A stretch of DNA of 64,000 bases from AP-15 sp963790875 (GCA_963790875.1 CAWBQT010000008.1:806001-870000), one strand, 5' to 3'; numbered from the stretch's first letter, positions 26,265 through 35,926 are shown. Translations and numbers: made by a program. The notes: generated by a model from the letters alone, not told the origin.

Positions 26265-26399
26265 CCCGGTGATGGTCGAGGCGCATATCATAGGTTTAGT
26301 GGATCGAGGCATTAACGCCGGCTATATTTGCCCCCAGGGGCGAGGCGGACCGCCGGTTTTCGAAAGCCGGAGGCAGGCTGGCGGCGAGGAGGGCCAGGC
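26265..26399 (+). other. mraY-ftsW gap where murD is missing
   Basis: The gap is only 135 bases and holds no MurD fragment in any frame. Its first half is AT-richer than its surroundings. It contains a near-perfect palindrome (ccggttttcgaaagccgg, about 26352-26369) and a short gcccc/ggggc pair. It reads like a deletion scar, or a regulatory spacer that replaced the usual overlap. Confidence 0.55.
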
Positions 26400-27518
26400 T
26401 TGAGATTTGCCCGTATCGATCAGAGCCCGGTGGCGCGGTGGTGGTGGACCGTCGATCGTTGGAGCCTGGCGGCACTCGGTGTGCTGATTGCCTTCGGCGT
26501 CGTCTTGAGCCTGGCGGCGAGCCCGGCCGTGGCCGAGCGTCTTGGTTATGACGAGTTGCATTTCTTCCGCCGCCAGATCGCTTCAGTGCCGTTTGTCGTG
26601 GGTCTGGTGTTCGTCATCTCGCTGCAGCCGCCGCGGACGATTCGCCGCATTGCCGTCATCGGCTTTGCCGCCTCGCTGGCGATGCTCGCCCTGACCTTCG
26701 TCGTCGGCATCGAGATCAAGGGGGCTCGGCGCTGGATCGACCTGCCGGGGCTCGCCTTGCAGCCGTCGGAATTCGTCAAACCGACCTTCGCCGTCGTCGC
26801 CGCCTGGCTGTTCGCCGAGCAGAAGCTGCGCCCGGGCTTCGTCGGCAATTTGCTTTCGGGCCTGCTATTCCTCGCCATCCTCCTGATGCTGGTCAAGCAG
26901 CCCGACATCGGCATGGCCGTCGTTGTTTCCCTCGTCTGGTTCGCCCAGTTTTACATGGCCGGCTTGCGGATCTACTGGGCGGTGTTGGGCGCCATGGCCG
27001 GACTGGCCGGGCTGGTCGGCGCCTACGTTTGGCTGCCGCATGTCCGGCTGCGCGTCGCCGAGTTCCTCAATCCCGCCGCCGGCGACAGTTACCAGGTGAA
27101 CCGTTCGCTCGAAGCCTTTGCCAATGGCGGCTTGTGGGGCCGCGGTCCCGGCGAGGGTACGGTCAAATATCATCTGCCGGATGCCCATGCCGATTTTGTC
27201 TTCGCTGTCGCCGGCGAGGAATTCGGCCTCATCATTTGCCTCGTCGTGATTGGTCTCTTTGCCTTCATTGTGCTGCGCGGCTTCACACGGCTGGCGCAAG
27301 AAGCTGATCTCTTCGTGTTGCTCGCCGGCACGGGCCTATTCGTACAATTCGGACTGCAGGCGCTGATCAACATGGCAACGAGCTTGCAGCTGATCCCGAC
27401 CAAAGGCATGACCCTGCCGTTTCTGTCTTATGGCGGATCATCGATGGTGGCGCTGGCGCTGGCCATGGGGATGGCCTTGGCCCTGACGCGCCGTCGGCTC
27501 GCCGGCGGCGCCCTGTGA
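26400..27518 (+). CDS. ftsW: septal peptidoglycan polymerase FtsW
   Basis: A 372-residue SEDS-family glycosyltransferase with about ten membrane helices that polymerises lipid II at the septum together with FtsI. Typical blocks are GARRWIDLPGLALQPSEFVKP, the catalytic-loop region SYQVNRSLEAFANGGLWG with the conserved GRGPGEG, the conserved AHADFVFAVAGEEFG and the C-terminal PTKGMTLPFLSYGGSS. A TTG at 26400 was chosen because GAGGAGG lies seven bases upstream. Its end overlaps murG by four bases (GTGA). Confidence 0.95.
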   Translation: MRFARIDQSPVARWWWTVDRWSLAALGVLIAFGVVLSLAASPAVAERLGYDELHFFRRQIASVPFVVGLVFVISLQPPRTIRRIAVIGFAASLAMLALTFVVGIEIKGARRWIDLPGLALQPSEFVKPTFAVVAAWLFAEQKLRPGFVGNLLSGLLFLAILLMLVKQPDIGMAVVVSLVWFAQFYMAGLRIYWAVLGAMAGLAGLVGAYVWLPHVRLRVAEFLNPAAGDSYQVNRSLEAFANGGLWGRGPGEGTVKYHLPDAHADFVFAVAGEEFGLIICLVVIGLFAFIVLRGFTRLAQEADLFVLLAGTGLFVQFGLQALINMATSLQLIPTKGMTLPFLSYGGSSMVALALAMGMALALTRRRLAGGAL

Positions 27519-28630
27519 GTCGGCCTTTCGTGCTCGCCGCCGGCGGCACCGGCGGTCATCGCTTTCCGGCGGAGGCGCTGGCCGACGAACTGGTGGCGCG
27601 CGGCCGACGCGTGCATTTGCTGACCGATGCGCGAACCGACGCCTTCGCCGGGCGGCTCGCCGAGGTCGATGTGCATCGGGTGCGCACCGGTCGGCTGGGC
27701 GGCGGCCCGATCCGCAGCGCTTGCGCGTTTACCGAGCTGGCGGCCGGCACCGTACAGGCCGGCCGTCTGCTCCGCAGGTTATCGCCAGCCGGCGTCATCG
27801 GCTTCGGCGGCTATCCTTCGGTGCCGACGATGCTCGCCGCCGCGTATCTCGGATTGCCGACCGTCATCCACGAGCAGAACGCCGTCCTCGGCCGTGCCAA
27901 TCGCCTGCTGGCGGCGCGCGTCGGACATATCGCCACCGGCTTTCCGACGACCAGGGGCCTGCGTCCGGCGGATATTAGTCGCGCGATCTACACCGGAAAT
28001 CCGGTGCGGCAGGCGGTGCTCGCCGTCGGCGAAGACGGGTATCTCGCGCCGCGGCCGGGCGAACCGATCGAACTCCTGGTGCTCGGCGGCAGCCAAGGCG
28101 CGCGCGTCTTCAGCGAGATCGTGCCGCCGGCCCTGGCGGCATTGCCGGCGCCGCTGCGGGGCGCGCTCCGCGTCAGTCAGCAGGCCCGCCCCGAGGATCT
28201 CGCGGCGACGGCGCGTCGCTACGCCGAATTCGACATCGACGTCGAGCTCGAGAGTTTTTTCGCCGATGTGCCGCACCGGTTGGCGCGGGCTCATCTCGTG
28301 CTCTGCCGGGCCGGCGCCTCTACCCTCGCCGAACTCGCAGCTGCCGGCCGTCCGGCGCTGCTCGTGCCCTACCCCTACGCGGCCGACGATCATCAAACCG
28401 CGAACGCGCAAGCATTTGCCGAGGCCGGCGGCGGATGGACCGTGGCTCAGGCTGATCTCGGTTCGGCCGCGCTAGCCTGCCAGCTGGGACAGCTGCTCGG
28501 CGACGGCGCCCGGTTGACGGCGGCGGCGCGGGCGGCGCTTCTTTTTGGTCGGCGGGACGCGGCCCGCCAGCTTGCGATGTTGGCGCTGGCGCTGACGCCG
28601 GAAGGCGTCGCGCAGGAACGTGCCGCATGA
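27515..28630 (+). CDS. murG: lipid II synthase MurG
   Basis: A 371-residue GT-B glycosyltransferase that adds GlcNAc to lipid I at the inner membrane face. The family signatures are present: AAGGTGGHRFPAEAL at the N-terminus (Arg where Val or Ile is usual), GFGGYPSVP, HEQNAVLGRANR, LVLGGSQGAR and the C-terminal CRAGASTLAELAAAGRPALLVPYPYAADDHQ for UDP-GlcNAc binding. It starts with GTG in a four-base overlap with ftsW and ends in a four-base overlap with murC. Confidence 0.96.
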   Translation: MSRPFVLAAGGTGGHRFPAEALADELVARGRRVHLLTDARTDAFAGRLAEVDVHRVRTGRLGGGPIRSACAFTELAAGTVQAGRLLRRLSPAGVIGFGGYPSVPTMLAAAYLGLPTVIHEQNAVLGRANRLLAARVGHIATGFPTTRGLRPADISRAIYTGNPVRQAVLAVGEDGYLAPRPGEPIELLVLGGSQGARVFSEIVPPALAALPAPLRGALRVSQQARPEDLAATARRYAEFDIDVELESFFADVPHRLARAHLVLCRAGASTLAELAAAGRPALLVPYPYAADDHQTANAQAFAEAGGGWTVAQADLGSAALACQLGQLLGDGARLTAAARAALLFGRRDAARQLAMLALALTPEGVAQERAA

Positions 28631-30048
28631 GAGCGCTGCCGCCGACGATCGGTCCGATCCATTTCGTCGGCATCGGCGGCATCGGCATGAGCGGCATTGC
28701 CGAGGTGCTGAAAAATCTGGGTTATCGGGTGCAGGGCAGCGACCTCGTGCGCAACGCCAATGTCGGCCGGCTCGCCGATCTAGGGATCCCGGTGACGATT
28801 GGCCATGATGCCGCGAATCTCGGAACCGCCGAGGTCGTCGTCGTCTCTTCGGCGGTCAAGCCCGACAACCCGGAAGTGGCGGCGGCGCGCGCCCGCCGGC
28901 TGCCGGTAGTCCGACGGGCCGAGATGCTGGCCGAGCTGATGCGGCTCAAATGGTCGCTCGCGATCGCCGGAACCCACGGCAAGACGACGACGACGTCGAT
29001 GATCGGGGCGCTGCTCGAGACGGCGCAACTCGATCCGACCGTGATCAACGGCGGCATCGTCAACGCCTACGGCACCAATACCCGGCTGGGCGCCGGCGAC
29101 TGGATGGTCGTCGAGGCGGACGAAAGCGACGGCACCTTTGCCCGCTTACCGGCGACGGTTGCGGTCGTCACCAACATCGACCCCGAGCATCTCGATTTTT
29201 ATGGCAGCTTCGAGGCGCTGCGCCAGGCCTTCGAGGCTTTTGTCGCGAACATCCCGTTCTACGGCTTTGCCGCGATGTGCATTGATCATCCGGTCGTGCA
29301 AGGCATGATCCCGAAGCTGTCCGACCGCCGCGTCCTGACCTACGGCCTAAGCCCACAGGCCGATATCCGCGCCGTCGATTTGCGCCTCGGACGCGACGGC
29401 GCCCGTTACGACATCGTCGTCTCCGACACGCTGTCGGAGCGCGGGCGCACGATCGCCGATCTGTTCTTGCCGATGTTCGGCCGGCACAATGTGCAGAATT
29501 CGCTGGCGACGGCGGCGGTCGCCGAAGCGCTCGGCCTTGGCGACGACGCGCTACGCGCGACTCTCGGCAATTTCAAGGGCGTGAAGCGCCGTTTCACCAA
29601 GACCGGCGAGTGGAACGGAGTGACCATCATCGACGATTACGGCCACCATCCGGTCGAAATCGCCGCGGTACTGAACGCGGCGCGGGCGATCGTCCCGGGT
29701 CGGGTGATCGCGGTTGTGCAACCGCATCGCTATACGCGGCTGCGGGACCTCTTTGACGGGTTCTGCACCTGCTGCAACGACGCCGATATCGTGCTGGTTG
29801 CAGACGTCTATGCCGCGGGCGAAGCGGCGATCGACGGCGTGACTTGGGATGCACTGGTGGCCGGCATGATCGAACGCGGCCATCGACATGTGCGACCGTT
29901 GCGGGAATCGGGCGAACTCGCGCCGCTGATCGGCGAATTGGCGCAACCAGGCGACATGGTGGTTTGTCTCGGGGCGGGCTCGATCACCCAGTGGGCAAAT
30001 CGTCTGCCGGACGAGCTGCATCGGCGCCGGCCGCGGAGCTCGCAATGA
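28627..30048 (+). CDS. murC: UDP-MurNAc-L-alanine ligase MurC
   Basis: A 473-residue Mur ligase that attaches L-alanine to UDP-MurNAc, the first peptide-stem step. It has HFVGIGGIGMSGIAEVL at the N-terminus, the ATP loop AGTHGKTTTTSM, EADESDGTF, and DDYGHHPVEI in the C-terminal domain. The ATG start lies in the overlap ATGA with murG, and the stop overlaps murB in the same way. With murD absent, the second ligase step of this pathway must be encoded elsewhere. Confidence 0.96.
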   Translation: MRALPPTIGPIHFVGIGGIGMSGIAEVLKNLGYRVQGSDLVRNANVGRLADLGIPVTIGHDAANLGTAEVVVVSSAVKPDNPEVAAARARRLPVVRRAEMLAELMRLKWSLAIAGTHGKTTTTSMIGALLETAQLDPTVINGGIVNAYGTNTRLGAGDWMVVEADESDGTFARLPATVAVVTNIDPEHLDFYGSFEALRQAFEAFVANIPFYGFAAMCIDHPVVQGMIPKLSDRRVLTYGLSPQADIRAVDLRLGRDGARYDIVVSDTLSERGRTIADLFLPMFGRHNVQNSLATAAVAEALGLGDDALRATLGNFKGVKRRFTKTGEWNGVTIIDDYGHHPVEIAAVLNAARAIVPGRVIAVVQPHRYTRLRDLFDGFCTCCNDADIVLVADVYAAGEAAIDGVTWDALVAGMIERGHRHVRPLRESGELAPLIGELAQPGDMVVCLGAGSITQWANRLPDELHRRRPRSSQ

Positions 30049-30974
30049 TCCCCGGGCTGCCTGCGGTGCGCGGCCGCCTGACGCCTGATGCGCCGGTCGG
30101 CCGGCAGACCTGGCTCGGCGCCGGCGGCCGCGCCGAGATGCTCTTCCGGCCCGCCGATCAGGAAGATCTTGCCGCTTTTCTCGCCGCTCTGCCTCGGGAA
30201 ATTCCGCTGACCGTGCTCGGCGGCGGTGCCAACGTTCTGGTGCGCGACGGCGGGATCCCCGGCGTCACGATACGCCTCGGCCGCGGCTTTACCGAAATTG
30301 CCGTCGAGGCCGAGTGGGTTAGCGTCGGCGCCGCGGCGCTCGATCTTGGCGTCGCACTCGCCGCCGCCGAGGCCGGACGTGCCGGGCTCGAATTTCTCTC
30401 GGGAATTCCCGGTACGATTGGCGGCGGGCTGCGCATGAACGCCGGCGCCTTCGGCAGCGAGATCAAGGATGTCCTGATTTCGGCGGCGGCGCTCGACCGG
30501 CGCGGCACGCACCATGCGCTCGACCCTGCCGGGATGCGGCTGTCGTACCGCGAATGCGGCGTCGATCCCGACTGGGTTTTCGTCGCCGCCCGGCTGCGCG
30601 CCGTCGCCGGCGATCGGACCGCGATCGCCGAGCGCATGGCGGCGATCCGCGCAGCACGCGCGGCGAGCCAGCCAGTGCGGTCGCGGACCGGCGGATCGAC
30701 CTTTGCGAACCCGCCGGGCGAGGCCGCGTGGCGTCTCGTCGATGCGGCCGGCTGCCGCGGCCTCAGGCGCGGCGGCGCGATGGTCTCTCGCCAGCACGCG
30801 AATTTCCTGATCAACAGGGGGAGTGCTACCGCCGCCGACCTCGAAGGCCTGGGCGAGGAGGTGCGGCGGCGAGTCTTTGCGATGTCCGGCATTCGGCTCG
30901 AGTGGGAAATTCGGCGCATCGGGCGCCCGCTGCCGGCGACGGGCGAGGACGGCGAGCCGATGTCGACGTCATGA
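30045..30974 (+). CDS. murB: UDP-N-acetylenolpyruvoylglucosamine reductase
   Basis: A 309-residue FAD enzyme that reduces enolpyruvyl-UDP-GlcNAc to UDP-MurNAc with NADPH. Seen in the sequence are TWLGAGGRAEMLFRP, the FAD-binding LGGGANVLVRDGGIPG, SGIPGTIGGGLRMNAGAFG and GGSTFANPPG, which carries the catalytic serine. The C-terminal HANFLINRGSATA and a short basic end follow. The ATG overlaps murC by four bases. ddl follows after 13 bases. Confidence 0.95.
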   Translation: MIPGLPAVRGRLTPDAPVGRQTWLGAGGRAEMLFRPADQEDLAAFLAALPREIPLTVLGGGANVLVRDGGIPGVTIRLGRGFTEIAVEAEWVSVGAAALDLGVALAAAEAGRAGLEFLSGIPGTIGGGLRMNAGAFGSEIKDVLISAAALDRRGTHHALDPAGMRLSYRECGVDPDWVFVAARLRAVAGDRTAIAERMAAIRAARAASQPVRSRTGGSTFANPPGEAAWRLVDAAGCRGLRRGGAMVSRQHANFLINRGSATAADLEGLGEEVRRRVFAMSGIRLEWEIRRIGRPLPATGEDGEPMSTS

Positions 30975-30987
30975 AGGTATCCCCGCC

Positions 30988-31908
30988 GTGAACAAGACCG
31001 TCGCGGTGCTGATGGGGGGCTGGTCGGCCGAGCGCGAGATATCGCTGTCGAGCGGGCACGAATGCGTCAAGGCGCTCGTCGACCGCGGCTATCGGGTGCG
31101 GGACATCGATGTCGCGCGTGACCTGCCGGCATTGCTACGCGCTCTTGAGCCGCGTCCAGACGTCGTCTTCAACGCCCTGCACGGCAGCGGCGGCGAAGAT
31201 GGCACTGTTCAAGGCGTGCTCGAAATGCTCCGCATCCCCTACACCCATTCGGGCGTGCTGGCCTCGGCGCTGGCGATGCACAAGCCGACCGCGAAAGCCG
31301 TCTTTCGCGCCGCTGGTCTACCGGTGGTGGACGGGGTTGTGGCGCGCCCCGAGCAGTTCGCCGACGGGGATCCGCTGCCGGCGCCGTTCGTCGTCAAGCC
31401 GACGGATCAGGGATCGAGCGTCGGCGTCCGCATCGTCCGGAAAAACGACAATTCGTGGCGCGAAGAGGTCAAGACTTGGCGCTTCGGCGCTGAGTTGTTG
31501 GTCGAACGGTTTATCCCCGGGCGCGAACTGACCGTGGCGGTCCTTGGCGATCGCGCGCTCGGCGTCTGCGAAATCGAGCCGCGCGGCAGTTTTTACGATT
31601 ATACGGCCAAGTATTCGACAGGGGGCTCGATCCATCTTACCCCCGCGCCGGTTCCGCTGCGTACCTACGAAGACGCGCTCGACATCGCCCTGCGCGCGCA
31701 TCGAGCACTCGGCTGCTGCGGCGTCAGCCGCGCCGATCTGCGTTTCGACGACACGCTCGAGGGCGGCGGGCGGCTCTATCTCTTGGAGGTGAACACGCAG
31801 CCTGGCATGACACCGACTTCGCTCGTGCCCGACATCGCACGCCACGCGGGAATCAGCTTCGACGAACTGGTCGCCTGGCTGGTGGAGAACGCGGCATGCG
31901 GTACATGA
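30988..31908 (+). CDS. ddl: D-alanine-D-alanine ligase
   Basis: A 306-residue ATP-grasp enzyme that makes the D-Ala-D-Ala used by MurF. Visible motifs are VLMGGWSAEREISLSSG, NALHGSGGEDGTVQG, VVKPTDQGSSVGV, the ERFIPGRELTVAVLG region and LEVNTQPGMTPTSLVP, with metal-binding Glu and Asn. The start is a GTG at 30988; an ATG a few codons upstream is in another frame. The length fits DdlB. The stop lies inside the start of ftsQ. Confidence 0.94.
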   Translation: MNKTVAVLMGGWSAEREISLSSGHECVKALVDRGYRVRDIDVARDLPALLRALEPRPDVVFNALHGSGGEDGTVQGVLEMLRIPYTHSGVLASALAMHKPTAKAVFRAAGLPVVDGVVARPEQFADGDPLPAPFVVKPTDQGSSVGVRIVRKNDNSWREEVKTWRFGAELLVERFIPGRELTVAVLGDRALGVCEIEPRGSFYDYTAKYSTGGSIHLTPAPVPLRTYEDALDIALRAHRALGCCGVSRADLRFDDTLEGGGRLYLLEVNTQPGMTPTSLVPDIARHAGISFDELVAWLVENAACGT

Positions 31909-32750
31909 GCCGCGACGCACCGCGTCGAAGCACCGCAGCGGCGACGCGGTTCTATCGCATCGTCGGCTGGCTGGGACTTCCGGCGGTCCTTGCGGCCGGC
32001 ATCTGCGCTGCAGTCGTGTCGGGCCTCGTGCCGCCCGTGCAAGAGATCGGCCGACAGGCCCGGGCTTGGCTCCTCGAGCGGACTGCCGGGCTCGGCCTCC
32101 GGGTCGCCGAGATCCGCGTCGAGGGCCGCGCCACGACGGACCGGGCGACGGTCCTGGCGGCGCTCGGCGCCCGCCCCGGCACGCCGATCCTCGCGATCGA
32201 CCCGCTGCGCGCCGAGAAGCGGCTCGAGGCCTTGCCGTGGGTCAGCTCGGCAGTGATCGAGCGGCGGCTGCCGGACACCGTCGATGTCCAACTCGTCGAG
32301 CGACGACCGTTGGCCTTGTGGCAGCATGAAGGCAGGCTCCAGCTGATCGACGATGTCGGCTCCGTTATTCCGGTCACGCGGCTCGACCGGTTCGCCAAGT
32401 TGCCGCTTGTTGTCGGCCCCGACGCGGCGACCGACGCGGCGGCGCTCCTCGCCATGTTGGCGAAGGAACCAGATCTCGACCGGCGCGTTACCGCGGCAGT
32501 GCGGGTCGGTGGACGCCGCTGGAATTTGCGGATCGACGGGAGGATCGATGTTCTGCTGCCGGCTGACGACCCGGCGGCGGCATGGGCGGCGCTCGCGCAC
32601 GTCGAGCGCTCGAGCGCGATCCTCGATCGCGATGTCGAGGCGGTCGATATGCGGCTGCCCGACCGGCTCATTGTCCGGGTCACGCCGCAGGCGCCAAAGG
32701 AGGCGCCGCCGGAGCCTGGAAAACACCGTCCTCCCGCGAAGAACACCTGA
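31896..32750 (+). CDS. ftsQ: cell division protein FtsQ
   Basis: A 284-residue bitopic division protein. A basic cytoplasmic start is followed by one membrane helix (about residues 26-46). The POTRA domain follows, seen as LRVAEIRVEGRATTDRATVLAALG ... WVSSAVIERRLPDTVDVQLVERRPLALW. The FtsQ beta domain then runs to a Pro/Lys-rich tail. FtsQ links early division proteins to FtsLB and FtsWI. ATG codons at 31896 and 31905 are both possible; the second would create the ATGA overlap used elsewhere in the cluster. Confidence 0.92.
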   Translation: MRYMSRDAPRRSTAAATRFYRIVGWLGLPAVLAAGICAAVVSGLVPPVQEIGRQARAWLLERTAGLGLRVAEIRVEGRATTDRATVLAALGARPGTPILAIDPLRAEKRLEALPWVSSAVIERRLPDTVDVQLVERRPLALWQHEGRLQLIDDVGSVIPVTRLDRFAKLPLVVGPDAATDAAALLAMLAKEPDLDRRVTAAVRVGGRRWNLRIDGRIDVLLPADDPAAAWAALAHVERSSAILDRDVEAVDMRLPDRLIVRVTPQAPKEAPPEPGKHRPPAKNT

Positions 32751-32752
32751 TC

Positions 32753-34081
32753 ATGCCCGACGCAGTGCCAGCCCGTACCGCAGAGCCCGCCACGACCGCG
32801 GCGACCGCAATCGACGGCAAGCCGCGCCCGCGTCGGGTGCCGGTCCGGCCGCGCGGCGGCCTCATCGCGGCCCTCGACATCGGCACCACCAAGGTTTGCT
32901 GCCTGATCGGCAGGGTCGAGGCCGACACCCCGCAGGTGCTCGGCATCGGCCATCAGATCTCGCGCGGCGTGCGCGGCGGCGCGATCGTCGATCTCGAAGC
33001 GGCCGGCGCCTCGGTTGTCAATGCAGTGCATGCCGCCGAGCAGATGGCGGGCGAGACGATCGAGCGGGTCGTCGTCAATCTTTCCGGCGGCTTTTCCGCG
33101 TCGCGCATCATCAAGGCCGAAATCGGGGTCGCCGGGCATGAGATCGGCGATGCTGAGCTGCAGCGGGTGCTCGATCAAGGGTATCTGCTGCGCGAGCCCG
33201 GCGACCGCCAGATCATCCACTCGGTACCGGTCGGTTTCTCGATCGACGACAGCCGCGGCATCCGCGACCCGCGCGGCATGTTCGGCGAGCGGCTCGGCGT
33301 CAACATGAACGTGGTTACCGCACGCGCTGCTTGCGTGCGCAATCACAGCGCGGCTATTGGCCGGGCGCATCTCGCCGTCGACGCCGTTGTCGTCGGTCCC
33401 TATGCCGCCGGCCTCTCCTGCCTGGTCGACGACGAAATCGAGCTTGGCGTGACGGTCGTCGACATGGGCGGCGGCACGACGACGATCGGCGTGTTCTTCG
33501 ACGGCAATCTGATCTTCGCCGATTCGATTCCGGTCGGCGGCGGGCACGTGACGAATGATATCGCCCGCGGTCTCTCGACCGCGGTCGTCCATGCCGAGCG
33601 CATGAAGACGCTGTTCGGCGGCGCCGTCTCGGTCGGCACCGACGAGCGCGAAACGATCGCGGTCCCGCCGATAGGCGAGGAAGACGAAGGCCATGTCAAT
33701 CACGTGCCGAAGTCGCTCCTCGTCGGCATTATCGCGCCGCGCATCGAGGAGACCTTCGAATTGGTGCGCGACCGCCTCGAAGCGAGCGGTTTCGACAAGA
33801 TTGCGGGCCGCCGTGTCGTGTTGACGGGCGGCGCCTGTCAGCTGCACGGGGTGCGGGAATTTGCCGGCTTGATCCTCGACAAGCAGGTGCGGATCGGGCG
33901 GCCGTTGCGCGTCAACGGCCTAGCCGAGGCCACCGCCGGACCGGCGTTTTCGACGACCGTCGGGCTGTTGCACTTCGCGATGTCGGAGCGCGCCGAAGTG
34001 GCCCGGGTCGGCCGCAGCCGAAACCGGAGGTCGAGCGGGCTGTTCGGCCGTCTCGGCCATTGGTTGCGCGAAAATGTATGA
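32753..34081 (+). CDS. ftsA: cell division protein FtsA
   Basis: A 442-residue actin-like ATPase that tethers FtsZ to the membrane. An N-terminal Pro/Ala/Arg-rich extension of about 36 residues precedes the usual start IAALDIGTTKVCCLIG. The SHS2 insert (VVVNLSGGFSASR, VPVGFSIDD), the phosphate-2 block VVDMGGGTTTIGVF and VVLTGGACQL are all present. The last residues, SGLFGRLGHWLRENV, form the amphipathic membrane-targeting helix. It follows ftsQ by two bases and precedes ftsZ by 136 bases. Confidence 0.95.
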   Translation: MPDAVPARTAEPATTAATAIDGKPRPRRVPVRPRGGLIAALDIGTTKVCCLIGRVEADTPQVLGIGHQISRGVRGGAIVDLEAAGASVVNAVHAAEQMAGETIERVVVNLSGGFSASRIIKAEIGVAGHEIGDAELQRVLDQGYLLREPGDRQIIHSVPVGFSIDDSRGIRDPRGMFGERLGVNMNVVTARAACVRNHSAAIGRAHLAVDAVVVGPYAAGLSCLVDDEIELGVTVVDMGGGTTTIGVFFDGNLIFADSIPVGGGHVTNDIARGLSTAVVHAERMKTLFGGAVSVGTDERETIAVPPIGEEDEGHVNHVPKSLLVGIIAPRIEETFELVRDRLEASGFDKIAGRRVVLTGGACQLHGVREFAGLILDKQVRIGRPLRVNGLAEATAGPAFSTTVGLLHFAMSERAEVARVGRSRNRRSSGLFGRLGHWLRENV

Positions 34082-34217
34082 GGATAGATTGCAGATTGGT
34101 TGCCGAGCCGGCTATCCGAATTGCCCGAAAACGGCTAGACGACTTCGCGCCAAATGAGGGGGAAGCTCGGTAGCCGCCGGGCATGACGAAGCTGCGCTGC
34201 AGTGGAGGGACAACCAT

Positions 34218-35717
34218 ATGATCAATCTGAGCATCCCGAAGGACGAGCAGGAAATGAAGCCCCGCATCACGGTTGTTGGGGTCGGCGGCGCCGGGGGCAA
34301 CGCCGTCAACAACATGATCCGCTCGAACCTCGTCGGGTGTGAATTCGTCGTCTGCAACACCGATGCCCAGGCGCTGCAGCAATCGGTGGCGCCGCGCAAG
34401 CTCCAGCTCGGCATCGGCGTCACCCGCGGGCTCGGCGCCGGCTCGCGACCCGATGTCGGGCGCGCCGCTGCGGAGGAGGCGCTCGACGAGATCCTCGAGG
34501 CGATGAACGGTTCGAACATGGTGTTCATCACCGCCGGGATGGGCGGCGGCACCGGCACCGGCGGTGCCCCGGTCATCGCGCGGATCGCCCGTAAATTGGG
34601 GATCCTCACGGTCGGCGTGGTGACCAAACCGTTTCATTTCGAAGGTAGCCATCGCATGCGTGTCGCCGAGACCGGCATCGAGGAGCTCCAGAAATTCGTC
34701 GACACGCTGATCATCATTCCCAATCAGAATTTATTCCGCGTCGCCAACGAGCGGACGACCTTCGCCGATGCCTTCAAGATGGCCGACGACGTGCTGCATT
34801 CGGGCGTGCGCGGCGTCACCGACCTGATGGTCATGCCGGGACTGATCAATCTCGATTTCGCTGATATTCGCACCGTCATGAGCGAGATGGGCAAGGCGAT
34901 GATGGGCACCGGCGAGGCCGAAGGCGATCGCCGGGCGATCGACGCCGCCGAGGCGGCGATCTCAAACCCGCTGCTCGAGGATGTCTCGATGAAAGGGGCA
35001 AGGGGCATCCTGATCAACATTACCGGCGGCTCGGACATGACTTTGTTCGAGGTCGACGAGGCCGCCAACCGCATTCGCGAGGAAGTCGATCCCGAAGCCA
35101 ACATCATCTTCGGCTCGACCTTCGACGAGAGCCTGTCGGGCAAGATGCGGATCTCTGTTGTCGCAACCGGGATCGACGCGGAGGCGGTTACCCGGACCCG
35201 TCCGGCCATCAGCCTAGTCAGCAGCCGCGATGCCGCGGCCGCCTACACCCAGCCGATCCTGAGCCATAACGCGGCGGCGCCGGTGGATGCCGGGCGGCCG
35301 GCGCGGGGCGAAGGGCCGCGCGGGGCGCCGGACAACGATCCGTTGCCGCAGGCCGCCGAGGCGGCCGAAAATGCGGCATTGCGCGGCGGCGCCTTCATCG
35401 CGCCAAAGCCGGCCGACGCCGGTCCCGCCCGCTCGATCCCGCTGTCGCAGCCGGCCGTCCCGTCGGCGCCGGCGGCGCCGGAACCGACGGCAAAGCCGAG
35501 GGGCCGGGTGCCGAGCCTGATCGAACGTGTCACCGGCGTCGGTCGCGCCCGCACACTTCCGCCGCCGGCCGAGCGTCCGCTACCGCCGCCGGTCGGTTCC
35601 GCCGTCAAGCCGGTGCAGCCACGCCTTGCTTCGCTAGAGCCGGAAGATCAGCCCAGTTCGAGCAAGGAAGAAGATCTCCTCGATATCCCGGCCTTCCTGC
35701 GGCGCCAGGCGAACTGA
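34218..35717 (+). CDS. ftsZ: cell division GTPase FtsZ
   Basis: A 499-residue tubulin homologue forming the division ring. The GTPase core shows GVGGAGGNAVNNMI, the tubulin signature GGGTGTGGAPVIA and NADLMVMPGLINLDFADI-type T7 loop residues. After about residue 325 a long Pro/Ala-rich linker leads to the C-terminal peptide DLLDIPAFLRRQAN, which binds FtsA and other tethers. The ATG follows GGAGG by nine bases. The 136-base leader after ftsA could hold a separate promoter, as ftsZ often has one. Confidence 0.97.
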   Translation: MINLSIPKDEQEMKPRITVVGVGGAGGNAVNNMIRSNLVGCEFVVCNTDAQALQQSVAPRKLQLGIGVTRGLGAGSRPDVGRAAAEEALDEILEAMNGSNMVFITAGMGGGTGTGGAPVIARIARKLGILTVGVVTKPFHFEGSHRMRVAETGIEELQKFVDTLIIIPNQNLFRVANERTTFADAFKMADDVLHSGVRGVTDLMVMPGLINLDFADIRTVMSEMGKAMMGTGEAEGDRRAIDAAEAAISNPLLEDVSMKGARGILINITGGSDMTLFEVDEAANRIREEVDPEANIIFGSTFDESLSGKMRISVVATGIDAEAVTRTRPAISLVSSRDAAAAYTQPILSHNAAAPVDAGRPARGEGPRGAPDNDPLPQAAEAAENAALRGGAFIAPKPADAGPARSIPLSQPAVPSAPAAPEPTAKPRGRVPSLIERVTGVGRARTLPPPAERPLPPPVGSAVKPVQPRLASLEPEDQPSSSKEEDLLDIPAFLRRQAN

Positions 35718-35926
35718 CCGCGGGCCCAGGCCTGGTCCGGCGTTGGCTAGGCAAAGCCGGCCGAATTTCCGTCCCGGGCCTAGCTCATTGAGTTGAATCG
35801 TACCCGGCCTATCGCGGGAGCCGCACGCGCGGGAATTGCGGAAAGACCGATGCGAACGCGCTAAGCGGTTGTTTTCGCATGGCCTTCTGACTTGGCCCGA
35901 TGCAACAATCGGTAACAAAGAGTGAT

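Noticed and set aside
31952..33847. 631-codon minus-strand frame across ftsQ and ftsA
   Set aside because: Antisense to two recognised division genes; no domain or start signal.
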